DNA of 16,001 bases from Methanomassiliicoccus sp. UBA345 (lineage in GTDB: Archaea; Thermoplasmatota; Thermoplasmata; Methanomassiliicoccales; Methanomassiliicoccaceae), in NCBI GenBank assembly GCA_002504525.1, contig DATD01000029.1:15156-31156 (forward strand). Direction: 5' to 3'. A program made the position numbers and the translations under genes. The notes beneath the pieces are model-generated. The model made no database searches. It saw nothing but the letters and a program-made list of their open reading frames with translations, and was not told the DNA's origin. Shown here in pieces: positions 6,171 to 14,373 of this stretch (position 1 is the first letter of the stretch; the number at the start of each line of letters is the position of its first letter).

Positions 6171-7832
6171 GTGCCCCAGGAGACCATGGAGGAGCTCATC
6201 GTCCGCAAGGTCGACGGCGTTGTCCGGTTCATGGAGCGGGACCGCCTGTCGGTGCTGGGCATATTCCTGTACGTTCTGACCGTCTCGCTGATCAGGGACC
6301 TCTCCGAGTACTACCTTCTGGATGCCGTGTTCGTTGCGACGTCGCATCCTTGGATCTTCAGCATAGCGCACCACGTGTCGTTCTACATGGTCATCTTCCT
6401 CGGACTCGTTCTGCTGCTGGCCGCTTTCTCCGGCCGAGGGGTGAGGCGCTCCGCCAACGTGATCACCAGCATATTCTGGATCGTCATCCTGCCTCCGTAC
6501 CTTGACCATTTCCTGTTCGGTCTGGACGCGAACTACTCATATGCGTCCGCCACCGATTTTCTGAACGCCCTCGTACACTTCAGCGGGGCCAGCTTCAATC
6601 CCGGGCAGGCCATGGAGATAGCCGTCGTCCTGGCCGTCATCTTCGGCTACACGATCTGGCAGGTGAGGGACCAGCTGGACACCATCCTCGGACGGTCGCT
6701 GGCATTGGCCAGGGTGGCGGCGGTGATCTTCTTCTCCTTCCTGACGATGTTCATCCTGGCGACGCCGGGCGCATACCTTCCGGTCGGCTACTCGGACGGG
6801 CTTCCGGTCTTCCCGAACTTCGACTCCACCCGCTACGTGCAGTTCCATCAGCTGCTGACCGCCTACTACGTGGTGATAGGCTGCGTCCTTCTGCTGCTGC
6901 TGGGCCTGATATCCCTGGGCCGGGACCTGGTCACCTACATACGTTCGCTGCGTCCGGCGCAGACGTTCTTCTTCGGAGGCATCGTCCTGGCCGGCATGGC
7001 GATGGGGTGGAGGGCGGAGGGCGGCGACGAGATCGTATTGTCGGTCCTGCAGACGCCGTTCTGGGTCAATCTGCCGTACGCTATACTGGGAGTGATATCG
7101 GCGCTGCTGCTGTGGCACGTCAGCGCCATGTGGAACGACATTGCCGACCGCCAGACCGACGATCATCGAGAGGACAGGCTGGTCGCTTCCGGAGCGGTGA
7201 GCCACGGTTCGTTCCTAAGCGTCTCACTGGTGCTTCTCATCATATCGCTGCTGCTGGCATCGCTGCTGTCGATGCGGCACGTCATGCTGATCGCCATGCT
7301 TGCGGCCCTCGCGTACATCTACTCGTTCCCTCCCCTCCGGCTGAAGAGGCACGCCATGAGCCCCCTGCTCATCGGAATGGGAACGTCGCTGGCGTTCATC
7401 TACGGATACACCGCCCCGTTCAGCGAGGTCGCGGGCTTCGAAGGAAGGGACCTCTACTACCTGACCGGGGAGGTGATCTCCGCGCCCCTCGGGCCGTTCG
7501 CCATAATGGTCGCTGCCTTCATGTTCATCGGCCTGGTAGTAGGCTCGTTGATAACCGATATAGATGGATACGGCGAGGATTCCCGGGCCGGGATCCAGAC
7601 CATCTATACGTCCGCCGGTATGGAGAGAGGCGTGGCAATCGTGTCGGTTCTGATCTTCCTCTCGGCCCTCTCCCCATTGGTGCTGCTGCCCAACACTCTG
7701 GACCTGGCAACCCTTGGGGCTCTGGGAGCGGTCGGCAGCATCGCGTTCCTCAAGTGGCGAAGCTCGCGAGCGGTCATGACCGTCGCCGCGATCGGCCTCA
7801 TCTACGTGGGGTTCAGGCTCTTCCTCGTATGA
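6171..7832 (+). CDS. UbiA-superfamily prenyltransferase with extra N-terminal membrane half
   Basis: UbiA enzymes transfer a prenyl chain from its diphosphate to an acceptor inside the membrane, for example in archaeal ether-lipid, quinone or haem A/O synthesis. Residues ~258-553 fit this family: an opening RPAQTFFFGG, the first Asp-rich motif N322-DIADRQTDD (Mg2+-diphosphate binding) and the second motif near 463-470 (TDIDGYGEDSRAGI). The family is normally about 280-320 aa with nine helices. This protein has 553 aa, with ~255 extra N-terminal residues holding about six hydrophobic helices of no family I recognise. The GTG start is set by the TATA box; an ATG at 6186 would remove five residues. 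It converges with, and overlaps by 20 bp, a GGR-family gene, so a shared isoprenoid-lipid or quinone pathway is plausible. The acceptor substrate cannot be read from the sequence. Confidence 0.8.
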   Translation: MPQETMEELIVRKVDGVVRFMERDRLSVLGIFLYVLTVSLIRDLSEYYLLDAVFVATSHPWIFSIAHHVSFYMVIFLGLVLLLAAFSGRGVRRSANVITSIFWIVILPPYLDHFLFGLDANYSYASATDFLNALVHFSGASFNPGQAMEIAVVLAVIFGYTIWQVRDQLDTILGRSLALARVAAVIFFSFLTMFILATPGAYLPVGYSDGLPVFPNFDSTRYVQFHQLLTAYYVVIGCVLLLLLGLISLGRDLVTYIRSLRPAQTFFFGGIVLAGMAMGWRAEGGDEIVLSVLQTPFWVNLPYAILGVISALLLWHVSAMWNDIADRQTDDHREDRLVASGAVSHGSFLSVSLVLLIISLLLASLLSMRHVMLIAMLAALAYIYSFPPLRLKRHAMSPLLIGMGTSLAFIYGYTAPFSEVAGFEGRDLYYLTGEVISAPLGPFAIMVAAFMFIGLVVGSLITDIDGYGEDSRAGIQTIYTSAGMERGVAIVSVLIFLSALSPLVLLPNTLDLATLGALGAVGSIAFLKWRSSRAVMTVAAIGLIYVGFRLFLV

Positions 7833-9012
7833 GGCGGTGGTTGAGCAGGAGGAAGGGCATCGTGCGTGGCGCCATCCTGGCGAACAGATCTCTCCAATCG
7901 CTCTCTCCACTGGCGATGCCAGCGCAGGCCCTCATTATGTCATCGTTCCGCCCTACCTGATCGAAGAAAGTGGAGAGGTTCACCTTTCCCAGTAGCCAGT
8001 GCAGTTTCGGTCCGAGGAACATGGCGGCCGACAGGTCGTTGAGTATCTTCTTCCTGCATCCCACGGCATAGCTGTTCAGCCCCTTTCCGTCACGGAGAAG
8101 TCCTTCGACCGATGAGGCGGCGAGGTTGGCGCTCGTGAAAGCATATGACATGCCCTCCCCGGTGATAGGGTTGACGAACCCCGCCGCATCTCCTATGAGC
8201 AGGGTCCTGCGCGAGTGCACGCAATCTCGGGGATACAGGGGCAGGGGGTGAGCGGCGATATCCGAACGCGAGACCGTTCCGTTGTACCGCTGCCCGCAGT
8301 CCTTCACGATGTGCTCGATCGTATCCCTAAGGTCGGCCGCCGAAGCGGCCTGGGCGACCACCCCGATGTTGCCTCCCCGCTGATGAGGGAACATCCAGCC
8401 ATTCCGGGGAAAAACCACTCGGGATGACAGCCTATCGACAGGGGTGTCGATGAAATGGACCTCCATCACGTCTCCTGGGGATGATCCAAACTCACATTCA
8501 AGGGCCATGCCCATGGCCATCCTTCGTCCGGGATAGGGTCCGAAAAGAGATGATGCCAGCCGGCTAGTGCAGCCTTCGGCCACTATGAGCGCCCTGGCCG
8601 ACACCTCGCCGCGGTCAGTGGTTACCACAACACCATCGCCCACCTCTCTAGCCCCGAGCGATCGGGTGCCTTCCAAGACCTCCGCTCCTGCCTTCTCGGC
8701 CCGCATGACCAGAAAATGATCCAGGCGCTCTCGCCGCACGATGGCCGCCACTTCCCCAGAGAGGGGGAAGAGCTTGCGGTTACCTGCCCACACCACGGCG
8801 AAGCTCTTTATGCGCTGCTCCACCAGGTCGTCGGGCAATTGCAGCTCCGCTCTCGCCTGAGCTCTGCCCAGCACCCCTCCCGCGCAGCACTTGGCCCTCG
8901 GCAGGACGTCCCGCTCCAGCAGGACCGTGCTCAGCCCGGCTGACGCGCAGCGGAAGGCGGCCTGGGCGCCCGCCGGGCCGGCCCCCGAGATGACCACGTC
9001 GTACCTGTCCAC
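7813..9012 (-). CDS. Geranylgeranyl-reductase-family FAD flavoprotein
   Basis: Archaeal GGR enzymes saturate the geranylgeranyl chains of ether lipids using FAD; relatives reduce quinone tails or oxidise aromatics. The 399-aa protein starts with a Rossmann dinucleotide motif (G10-A-G-P-A-G15) ending at E33, then PRAKCCAGGVL, equivalent to the PxxKxCGGG signature. The second FAD-binding motif is LLIGDAAGFVNPITGEGMSY. The substrate-domain stretch GWMFPHQRGGNIGV resembles the FP-type motif of GGRs. No membrane segment is seen. The start is GTG at 9012, only 3 nt after the stop of the giant pilin-like gene, with GAGGT 6 nt upstream inside that gene, so the two share a transcript. The 3' end overlaps the convergent UbiA-type gene by 20 bp. 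The exact substrate is not certain. Confidence 0.88.
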   Translation of the reverse strand: MDRYDVVISGAGPAGAQAAFRCASAGLSTVLLERDVLPRAKCCAGGVLGRAQARAELQLPDDLVEQRIKSFAVVWAGNRKLFPLSGEVAAIVRRERLDHFLVMRAEKAGAEVLEGTRSLGAREVGDGVVVTTDRGEVSARALIVAEGCTSRLASSLFGPYPGRRMAMGMALECEFGSSPGDVMEVHFIDTPVDRLSSRVVFPRNGWMFPHQRGGNIGVVAQAASAADLRDTIEHIVKDCGQRYNGTVSRSDIAAHPLPLYPRDCVHSRRTLLIGDAAGFVNPITGEGMSYAFTSANLAASSVEGLLRDGKGLNSYAVGCRKKILNDLSAAMFLGPKLHWLLGKVNLSTFFDQVGRNDDIMRACAGIASGESDWRDLFARMAPRTMPFLLLNHRLIRGRA

Positions 9013-9015
9013 TAG

Positions 9016-12000
9016 CTACCTCTTGCGCCTGGCCAACCGCTCGATGGAGATCGACGCCACCACCATCCCTGCCAGCCCGATGAACGGGAAGAACAAGGAG
9101 AGGTTTACGTTCCCCGTCACGACGTTGATGCCGGCCTCGTCCGCGCCCAGGGCGCTCAGCGGGGCCTCATCGAACGTCCAGCTACCGGCCTGGGGATCGT
9201 TGGAGTATAGCCATATCGTAGGGATCGATGGCGTTTCATCTTGGCCCCTGCCAGGGGCGAAGCCTACGGTGAGGACGATGTCCAGATCATAGTCGGCGTC
9301 GAAGTCCCCCAACGCGATGGAGGCGACATCGTATGGTCCTCCAGACCCGGCCCTGGCGGCCAGTTCCGCAGTGTTAATGGCCAGGGGGGAATCGATGACC
9401 CCCGAGGAGCCAACGGTATGGATGAACAAGGTCTGGAGGTTGCTTCCGCCGACCATTGATGTCCCCACGACGATGTCGTTCACGCCATCGGCCGCATGGC
9501 TTGTGCCCGGCGCGGTCGAGGCGCCGTTGCTGCCCATATCCCCGATGGCGATGGAGGTCACATACTCACCAGTGGCCAGGTATGAACTGGGAATGATCCC
9601 GGTCTTGATGTTTTCACTCTTCCACTCCACGCCTGGAGAAGAGTGCCCGATCCTCACCATGTCAATGAGCAGGGAGCAGTTCTCAGACTGGGGGGTGCTG
9701 TCGTTTTGATCGACTATTTTCAAATAATATTTCGAATTGCTTGAATAATAGAGAGAGTATGAATATGACGTCATCTCAGTGCCCTGGATGGTGCCGAGCG
9801 GGAACCAAGTGGTATTGTCCCACGAGTAGGTCACGATGAATTTCTCGCTAGCGCTGTTGCTCTTTGCCACGATATCGAGGTTATGGAATGGGCGTCCCGG
9901 AATGTTCGTTATCTCGTACATCCAGTTCAGGTAATTGCCTTCCACGAAGGTGACCTCAAGCCAGATGTCGTCGATCGTGACCGTTCCGGCCGAACCGCCG
10001 TGCTCGAAGCTAATGATCAGGTTGCCGATCCCATTGGCCAGCTTGACGCCGGCAGCACGGAGGTCAAAGCTCCCTTCCACGCCTGTTTGAGAGGTTTTCG
10101 GAACGATGCCGGTAGTTGAGCGGTCGACGCCGTTAATGGACCACATGATCTCATTAACGCCGTCATAGCTCGAGTCGGCAGAATAACTGACATGAAGAAC
10201 AGCAGTGGCAATGGTCTTGCCAAGATCTCCTGATCCGACCATGAACTGTTGCGCGGAGAGCGTTTTGCCGGTGGTAACGGCATAGGCGGGGCCGCTCACC
10301 CCGGCGTAGGTGCCGGGCCTCGAAGTGTAGGTGTCGGACTCCCTATAGATCTCAGTGATGGTTGCGACGTTGTTATCGGCATATATCAGGTCCCGTAAGT
10401 ATCCCCCTTCGGTCCCCGATAGGGTATGGGTCACGTTCGCGGTAGCCTTGCCGACGTCGGTCCCATACTCTGTGATGGGGAAGGTGTTGGTGATCTTACC
10501 GTCCGTGCCGGTCGTGTGGATGACATAGATGTTGTTGTTACCAGTACTGGTCCTTATGATGTCAAGATAGCCGAGGGTGTCCATCTGGGCGACCTCGACC
10601 CTCGGTATCTTCTGCGTGTGGCTCCAGGGGGTTGTGCCTGGTACAGTTGGAAGGGGGAGCCGAGCATCGAAGGTCTTGTTGTACCGATCGGAAGAGCCCA
10701 CGTATTCCTTCCATGAGCTCATCCAGACGTATGTCTCCCCGGTCTCGGTGACGCCCACTATGTCATCGCAGCCGTCCTTGTTGAAATCGCCGACGGCCAG
10801 GTCCAGGACGGCAGGGTTATTATCGCCGTTCGCCAGAATGCCACTGCTGGTCTTTGTCCAATCCATGGTGGAACCCAGCTCCACCTTTTGCCAGCTCTTG
10901 TCACCCCAGAAGACGTAGACCCCCCGGTTGAAGAACATGCCCTGGGACGAGCTTGGATCGTTCTCTGCGTTGCTCTTACTACTGGCTGTGGAGAATACCA
11001 CAACATGGGCATAGCTGGCAACGATGTCGAGGTCGCCATCCCCGTTAAAGTCCCCGGTTTCCATGGCTACGCACAGCTCATTCTCGGAGATGTATTCCTC
11101 TCCATACTTAGTAATGAATGAAGTATATCTGCTGGACCAGAGAGAGGCATCTTCGTTCTCCAGCCCCTTGTTACTTGACCCATACGCATCATTGCCAAGC
11201 CAGGAGTCAATGACGACGTTGGCCGTATCGGCCTGTTTTCCGAGTTTAGCATCGAATGGCGGAGCGATCGTGTTCGGCGTTTCGGACCAGGTCTTGCCGT
11301 TCACGTCCTGGCAGCGATACCAGGCAATGCTGGCCCTGGGGTCCTGGAACGCGACCAGGAGGTCCTTGATCCCATCGTTGTCTATGTCCGCAAGGGTCAT
11401 GCCCAGCGGACCATCGTATGCCGAGCTGTCTATCGTGGTCTTGCCCCAGGCATTCGAACCGACCCCTTTCTCGAACCACACGAGCTGGCTGTTCGTCCAT
11501 TGAGCGCCAGATGAGCTCCAGGAAAAGGTTCCGGTCCCGATGCTGGCCACTATGTCGGTCAGACTAAGCGGCGCGGTCACGTTTAACTGGGTGGTGAGAT
11601 CGTAATAGGTCTCTCCCTGTCCGGGCGCCCCCATGTCAATCAGGGAGGAGAGCGATAGGGTATAGGAGTTCTTCTTGGGCATCCACCATGAGAGGTCGGC
11701 CGCCTTCAGTTCGATGAACACCGTGTAGACGCCGGCCGTATCGGCATCGGACGTCCTTGACGGGCTATCCGAGGTGGCCGAGGTCTTGTACAACGAGCTC
11801 AGGGGCGCCTGATAGCTTGGCGGGTTGGGGGAGGCGGACGATACGGCCGGCGAGGACTTGATCAGATAGCGGCCGCTGAAGTCCGATATGGTAATCACGC
11901 CCGCCTTCACCTTGGAGAGGTCCTGGTCAGAGTCCTTGGTGATGATCTTGATGTAGACCCGGTCGGTGTGATTGAAGTTGGTCGTCTTCATCAGGGTATT

Positions 12001-13347
12001 GGTGTCCTCGTTAAGCTTGTAGGTCTCGATTATGGGGTAAGTGGCGCCGCTGACCCTGATGTTGTCTAGGATGTTCAGATTGGTGCCATAGGTGTCTTCC
12101 ATCTTGACCTGGAATGGATACATCAGCGGGTCCGAAGGCGCGGTGAACGTGCAGGTGTAGCGGTAGAAGCCGGAGTACAGCCCGCCATAGGCGAAGGCGC
12201 TGGCGATCTTGGAATGCTCTTGTAGCACAGCTCCGGTCAGGGGATGGATCGTCTCCAAGGAGTTCGTCCTGCCCAGGTTTATCATCGCATCGCTGTAGAA
12301 CTCCAGCAGTATGGTATCTCCTGGCTGGAAGTCGCGGGTGATCTCGCGTGTCTCGGCGTCCCTGATGTAGTAGAAGGTGGTTCCCAGGCGGCTGTTGCCT
12401 CCGCCGCTCTGCCCACCGCTGGCATCTGAGGGGTAGCCCCCATTGACCAGATCGTCAGTGTAGTCATCAAGGGGGTTTTCCGGCCCTGAGCTGCCGGTGA
12501 CGACCTTGACCACGAAGTTGGCGCTGACCTTCTGTCCATTGACGTCGGCGGCGTGGAACGTTATGACCTTTCCGTTCCAGGCCTGGCTGGCAGGATAGGA
12601 AGCTACCGACCAGTACACCCCGCTGCCGTCGTTCTTCAGAGCTATGGGATCGCTGCCGAAGCCGGTCAGGCGAGAAGCGTTGACCGTGACCGAGCCGGGA
12701 TCGATGGCGCCGTACGGCGAGCTGACGTACGCGAAGAACTTGATGGAGTCGCCGACCTGGACAGTGCCGGCGATCGGGGAGCTGGTGGCGCTGATGCCTC
12801 TGCCGCCGATGATCGGGGCGGTGGACGCTACATCGCTTCCCTGCAGTGTGGCTTCCCACACCACGGTGTTCGCCTGCACGTCCACGATCATGACGCTGAT
12901 CTTCGCATCCCGCGTCACGCCTGTCAGTCCGGTGTAGTTCCAGGTGGCGCCGGTGTTCCACGTCGTTCCGATGGAGGGCGTGCTGTCCGTTATCCTGAGG
13001 GACGTGGCCACGTCGCTAACGAAGAGATAGATGACGGTGCGGGAGTCCTCGAGCGGCTGCCCTCCCTTGTTGATGATCTTTACCGCCTCGACGTCACCGT
13101 TGGCCTTCGTCACGACGCTCCCGGTGAAGTCGGTGTACACCTTCTCCGAAGGGCCGTCCATGGAGGCGACGAAGATGAAGATGCTGGAGAACATGATGAC
13201 AGTGATGGCCAGTATCAGGATGTTGCCGATGATCTCAGAAACGGCGTTGCGACTCTTCCAAGACTTTCGCTTCTTGATGAGCTTCGCTCCCGAAGCGCCG
13301 CGCATGGCACCTCGACCCTTACGGCTATCATCAAAAGAATTCGTCAT
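9016..13347 (-). CDS. Giant surface protein with archaeal type IV pilin signal and FG-GAP-like repeats
   Basis: This is a 1443-aa predicted cell-surface protein. A basic leader (~34 aa, ending KSRN) precedes AVSEIIGNILILAITVIMFS, the class III signal and hydrophobic helix of archaeal pilins, with probable prepilin-peptidase cleavage before the Ala at 35. Residues ~65-165 resemble a pilin/Ig-like domain and ~180-600 several Ig-like beta domains. Asp-rich FG-GAP/VCBS-like motifs, likely Ca2+-binding beta-propeller blades, appear near 654 (DIDNDGIKD), 766 (GDFNGDGDLDIV), 854 (GDFNKDGCDDIV) and 1348 (GDFDADYDLDIV). A lectin-like beta region lies around 1060-1240. The C-terminus is hydrophobic (LFFPFIGLAGMVVASISIE) and ends RLARRKR, a membrane anchor. 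An adhesin, receptor or S-layer-associated role is likely. Ordinary pilins are 100-300 aa. It sits first in a transcript with the GGR-family gene. Confidence 0.85.
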   Translation of the reverse strand: MTNSFDDSRKGRGAMRGASGAKLIKKRKSWKSRNAVSEIIGNILILAITVIMFSSIFIFVASMDGPSEKVYTDFTGSVVTKANGDVEAVKIINKGGQPLEDSRTVIYLFVSDVATSLRITDSTPSIGTTWNTGATWNYTGLTGVTRDAKISVMIVDVQANTVVWEATLQGSDVASTAPIIGGRGISATSSPIAGTVQVGDSIKFFAYVSSPYGAIDPGSVTVNASRLTGFGSDPIALKNDGSGVYWSVASYPASQAWNGKVITFHAADVNGQKVSANFVVKVVTGSSGPENPLDDYTDDLVNGGYPSDASGGQSGGGNSRLGTTFYYIRDAETREITRDFQPGDTILLEFYSDAMINLGRTNSLETIHPLTGAVLQEHSKIASAFAYGGLYSGFYRYTCTFTAPSDPLMYPFQVKMEDTYGTNLNILDNIRVSGATYPIIETYKLNEDTNTLMKTTNFNHTDRVYIKIITKDSDQDLSKVKAGVITISDFSGRYLIKSSPAVSSASPNPPSYQAPLSSLYKTSATSDSPSRTSDADTAGVYTVFIELKAADLSWWMPKKNSYTLSLSSLIDMGAPGQGETYYDLTTQLNVTAPLSLTDIVASIGTGTFSWSSSGAQWTNSQLVWFEKGVGSNAWGKTTIDSSAYDGPLGMTLADIDNDGIKDLLVAFQDPRASIAWYRCQDVNGKTWSETPNTIAPPFDAKLGKQADTANVVIDSWLGNDAYGSSNKGLENEDASLWSSRYTSFITKYGEEYISENELCVAMETGDFNGDGDLDIVASYAHVVVFSTASSKSNAENDPSSSQGMFFNRGVYVFWGDKSWQKVELGSTMDWTKTSSGILANGDNNPAVLDLAVGDFNKDGCDDIVGVTETGETYVWMSSWKEYVGSSDRYNKTFDARLPLPTVPGTTPWSHTQKIPRVEVAQMDTLGYLDIIRTSTGNNNIYVIHTTGTDGKITNTFPITEYGTDVGKATANVTHTLSGTEGGYLRDLIYADNNVATITEIYRESDTYTSRPGTYAGVSGPAYAVTTGKTLSAQQFMVGSGDLGKTIATAVLHVSYSADSSYDGVNEIMWSINGVDRSTTGIVPKTSQTGVEGSFDLRAAGVKLANGIGNLIISFEHGGSAGTVTIDDIWLEVTFVEGNYLNWMYEITNIPGRPFHNLDIVAKSNSASEKFIVTYSWDNTTWFPLGTIQGTEMTSYSYSLYYSSNSKYYLKIVDQNDSTPQSENCSLLIDMVRIGHSSPGVEWKSENIKTGIIPSSYLATGEYVTSIAIGDMGSNGASTAPGTSHAADGVNDIVVGTSMVGGSNLQTLFIHTVGSSGVIDSPLAINTAELAARAGSGGPYDVASIALGDFDADYDLDIVLTVGFAPGRGQDETPSIPTIWLYSNDPQAGSWTFDEAPLSALGADEAGINVVTGNVNLSLFFPFIGLAGMVVASISIERLARRKR

Positions 13348-13392
13348 GACTCCACCGACCCTCCGACGCGACTAGGGTGATGGTCGTGCGAG

Positions 13393-13400
13393 CTTATAAA
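13393..13400 (-). promoter_or_regulatory. TATA-like box of the giant pilin-like gene
   Basis: The minus strand reads ATTTATAAG, about 50 nt before the ATG at 13347. The predicted start near 13371 gives a leader of about 24 nt with GGTG 5 nt before the ATG, so this gene, unlike most first genes here, seems to have a short leader. Confidence 0.55.
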
Positions 13401-13466
13401 TATCTATAGACGTCACTTTCAATAAGTCGGAATGATAAATCTACCAGAATAGAAACCATCCCTGGG

Positions 13467-13475
13467 CTTATCTAT
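13467..13475 (+). promoter_or_regulatory. TATA-like box of the CYTH-domain gene
   Basis: CTTATCTAT is centred 27 nt before the ATG at 13498, predicting a leaderless transcript. No SD site precedes that ATG. The 150-bp stretch 13348-13497 holds only this and the divergent pilin-gene promoter. Confidence 0.5.
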
Positions 13476-13497
13476 CGTCATCCCTCTACCATGCATC

Positions 13498-14016
13498 ATG
13501 TTCGAGATCGAGATCAAATCGCCAGTTGATGACCTGGGCGCGATCAGGAGGCGGCTGGAAGCGCTGAACGCCGTCCACGTCGGCAGTGTGGAGCAGTCCG
13601 ATACGTACTTCGCCCACCCTTGCCGCGACTTCGGGAGGACGGACGAGGCGTTGCGGATAAGAAGTCAGGGAAGCAAGGAGACGCTGTACTACAAGGGACC
13701 GAAGGTGGACAGCGAGACGAAGACCAGGGAGGAGATCGCCGTACCCCTGACAGACGCGGAAGCGATGCGAAAGGTGCTGCGGCGACTGGGTTTCGTTCCC
13801 GCAGCGGTGGTGGAGAAGAGCAGGGACATCTACCGCCTCGATGGCGTGGAGGTCGTGCTCGACAACGTCAAGGGCCTCGGCACCTTCGTGGAGCTGGAGG
13901 TGCAGGGCGAAGACATCGAGCAGGGCAAGGCCGTTCTGAAGGAGGCCATGAGCTCGCTCGGCCTCGAAGGAAGCGAGAGGCGCTCCTACCTCGAGCTGCT
14001 GATGGAGAAGGACTAG
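13498..14016 (+). CDS. CYTH-domain protein (CyaB class IV adenylate cyclase/thiamine triphosphatase family)
   Basis: CYTH proteins fold into a beta tunnel that binds triphosphates and two divalent metals; members include CyaB adenylate cyclases and inorganic or organic triphosphatases. The 172-aa protein begins MFEIEIKSP, with the defining E3-x-E5-x-K7 signature. Further charged strand residues follow in order: DEALRIRSQG, KETLYYKGPK, TKTREEIAV, EKSRDIYRLDGVEVVLDNVK, LGTFVELEVQG and RSYLELL. The spacing matches the CyaB-like archaeal group and the length is typical. Archaeal members often lack proven cyclase activity and may be triphosphatases, so the substrate is open. The start follows from the TATA box 27 nt upstream. 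Its stop overlaps the stop of the convergent 84-aa gene by four bases. Confidence 0.92.
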   Translation: MFEIEIKSPVDDLGAIRRRLEALNAVHVGSVEQSDTYFAHPCRDFGRTDEALRIRSQGSKETLYYKGPKVDSETKTREEIAVPLTDAEAMRKVLRRLGFVPAAVVEKSRDIYRLDGVEVVLDNVKGLGTFVELEVQGEDIEQGKAVLKEAMSSLGLEGSERRSYLELLMEKD

Positions 14017-14267
14017 ATCGAGGACAGCTTCTCGATGATGAACTGCCTGACCTCATCGTCGTCAGGTATGGTCAGCGAGCTCTTGTAGCGCTCCGTGCCG
14101 TCCCTCATGGTGTAGCCGCGGCTGATGGAGACGAACTCCGTGGTCCCGTCCTTGCTCACCGCCCTCTTGCGCGCCACCTCGATGAAGTTGTTCTTACCGA
14201 AGGGGATCTTGTCCGACGATACGGTCTCGAACTCAACATTGCGGCCGGCGTCCTTGTTCGCATCCAT
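14013..14267 (-). CDS. Conserved-looking 84-aa protein of unknown function
   Basis: The 84-aa protein begins MDANKDAGRNVEFETVSS, then KIPFGKNNFIEVARKRAVSK, EFVSISRGYTMRDGTERYK and SLTIPDDDEVRQFIIEKLSS. The pattern is four or five beta strands then one helix, rich in Lys, Arg and Asp, with no Cys. This somewhat resembles small nucleic-acid-binding folds of the PC4/YdbC kind, but I cannot claim homology. The start is well supported: GGAGGT lies 6 nt upstream of the ATG, the best SD in the window. The strong ribosome site and compact charged fold suggest an abundant small protein. It converges on the CYTH gene, sharing CTAG at both stops, and is divergent from the CPBP-type gene. Confidence 0.75.
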   Translation of the reverse strand: MDANKDAGRNVEFETVSSDKIPFGKNNFIEVARKRAVSKDGTTEFVSISRGYTMRDGTERYKSSLTIPDDDEVRQFIIEKLSSI

Positions 14268-14341
14268 TGGGAACCTCCTCTCAGGTCATCTGCTCTGCGA
14301 GTGTTAAAGCCTTTGCTCGCCGGTCCGAAAGCGGCTCGACA

Positions 14342-14351
14342 CATAGAAATA
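14342..14351 (+). promoter_or_regulatory. Possible TATA-like box of the CPBP-type gene
   Basis: CATAGAAATA is centred about 27 nt before the ATG at 14374. It is a weak match, but the distance fits the leaderless pattern of neighbouring genes, and no SD precedes the ATG. TTTAAAA at 14363-14369 is too close to act. The rest of 14268-14341 holds only the SD and presumed promoter of the divergent 84-aa gene. Confidence 0.35.
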
Positions 14352-14373
14352 CATGGCTGGAGTTTAAAACCCC

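Noticed and set aside
7007..7960. 317-codon frame overlapping the UbiA-type gene
   Set aside because: It lies in another frame over the UbiA Asp-rich motifs and is Arg/His/Pro-rich without domains.
12553..13380. Antisense 275-codon frame in the giant surface gene
   Set aside because: It is the mirror of the pilin signal and Ig-like region, with no start signals and biased composition.
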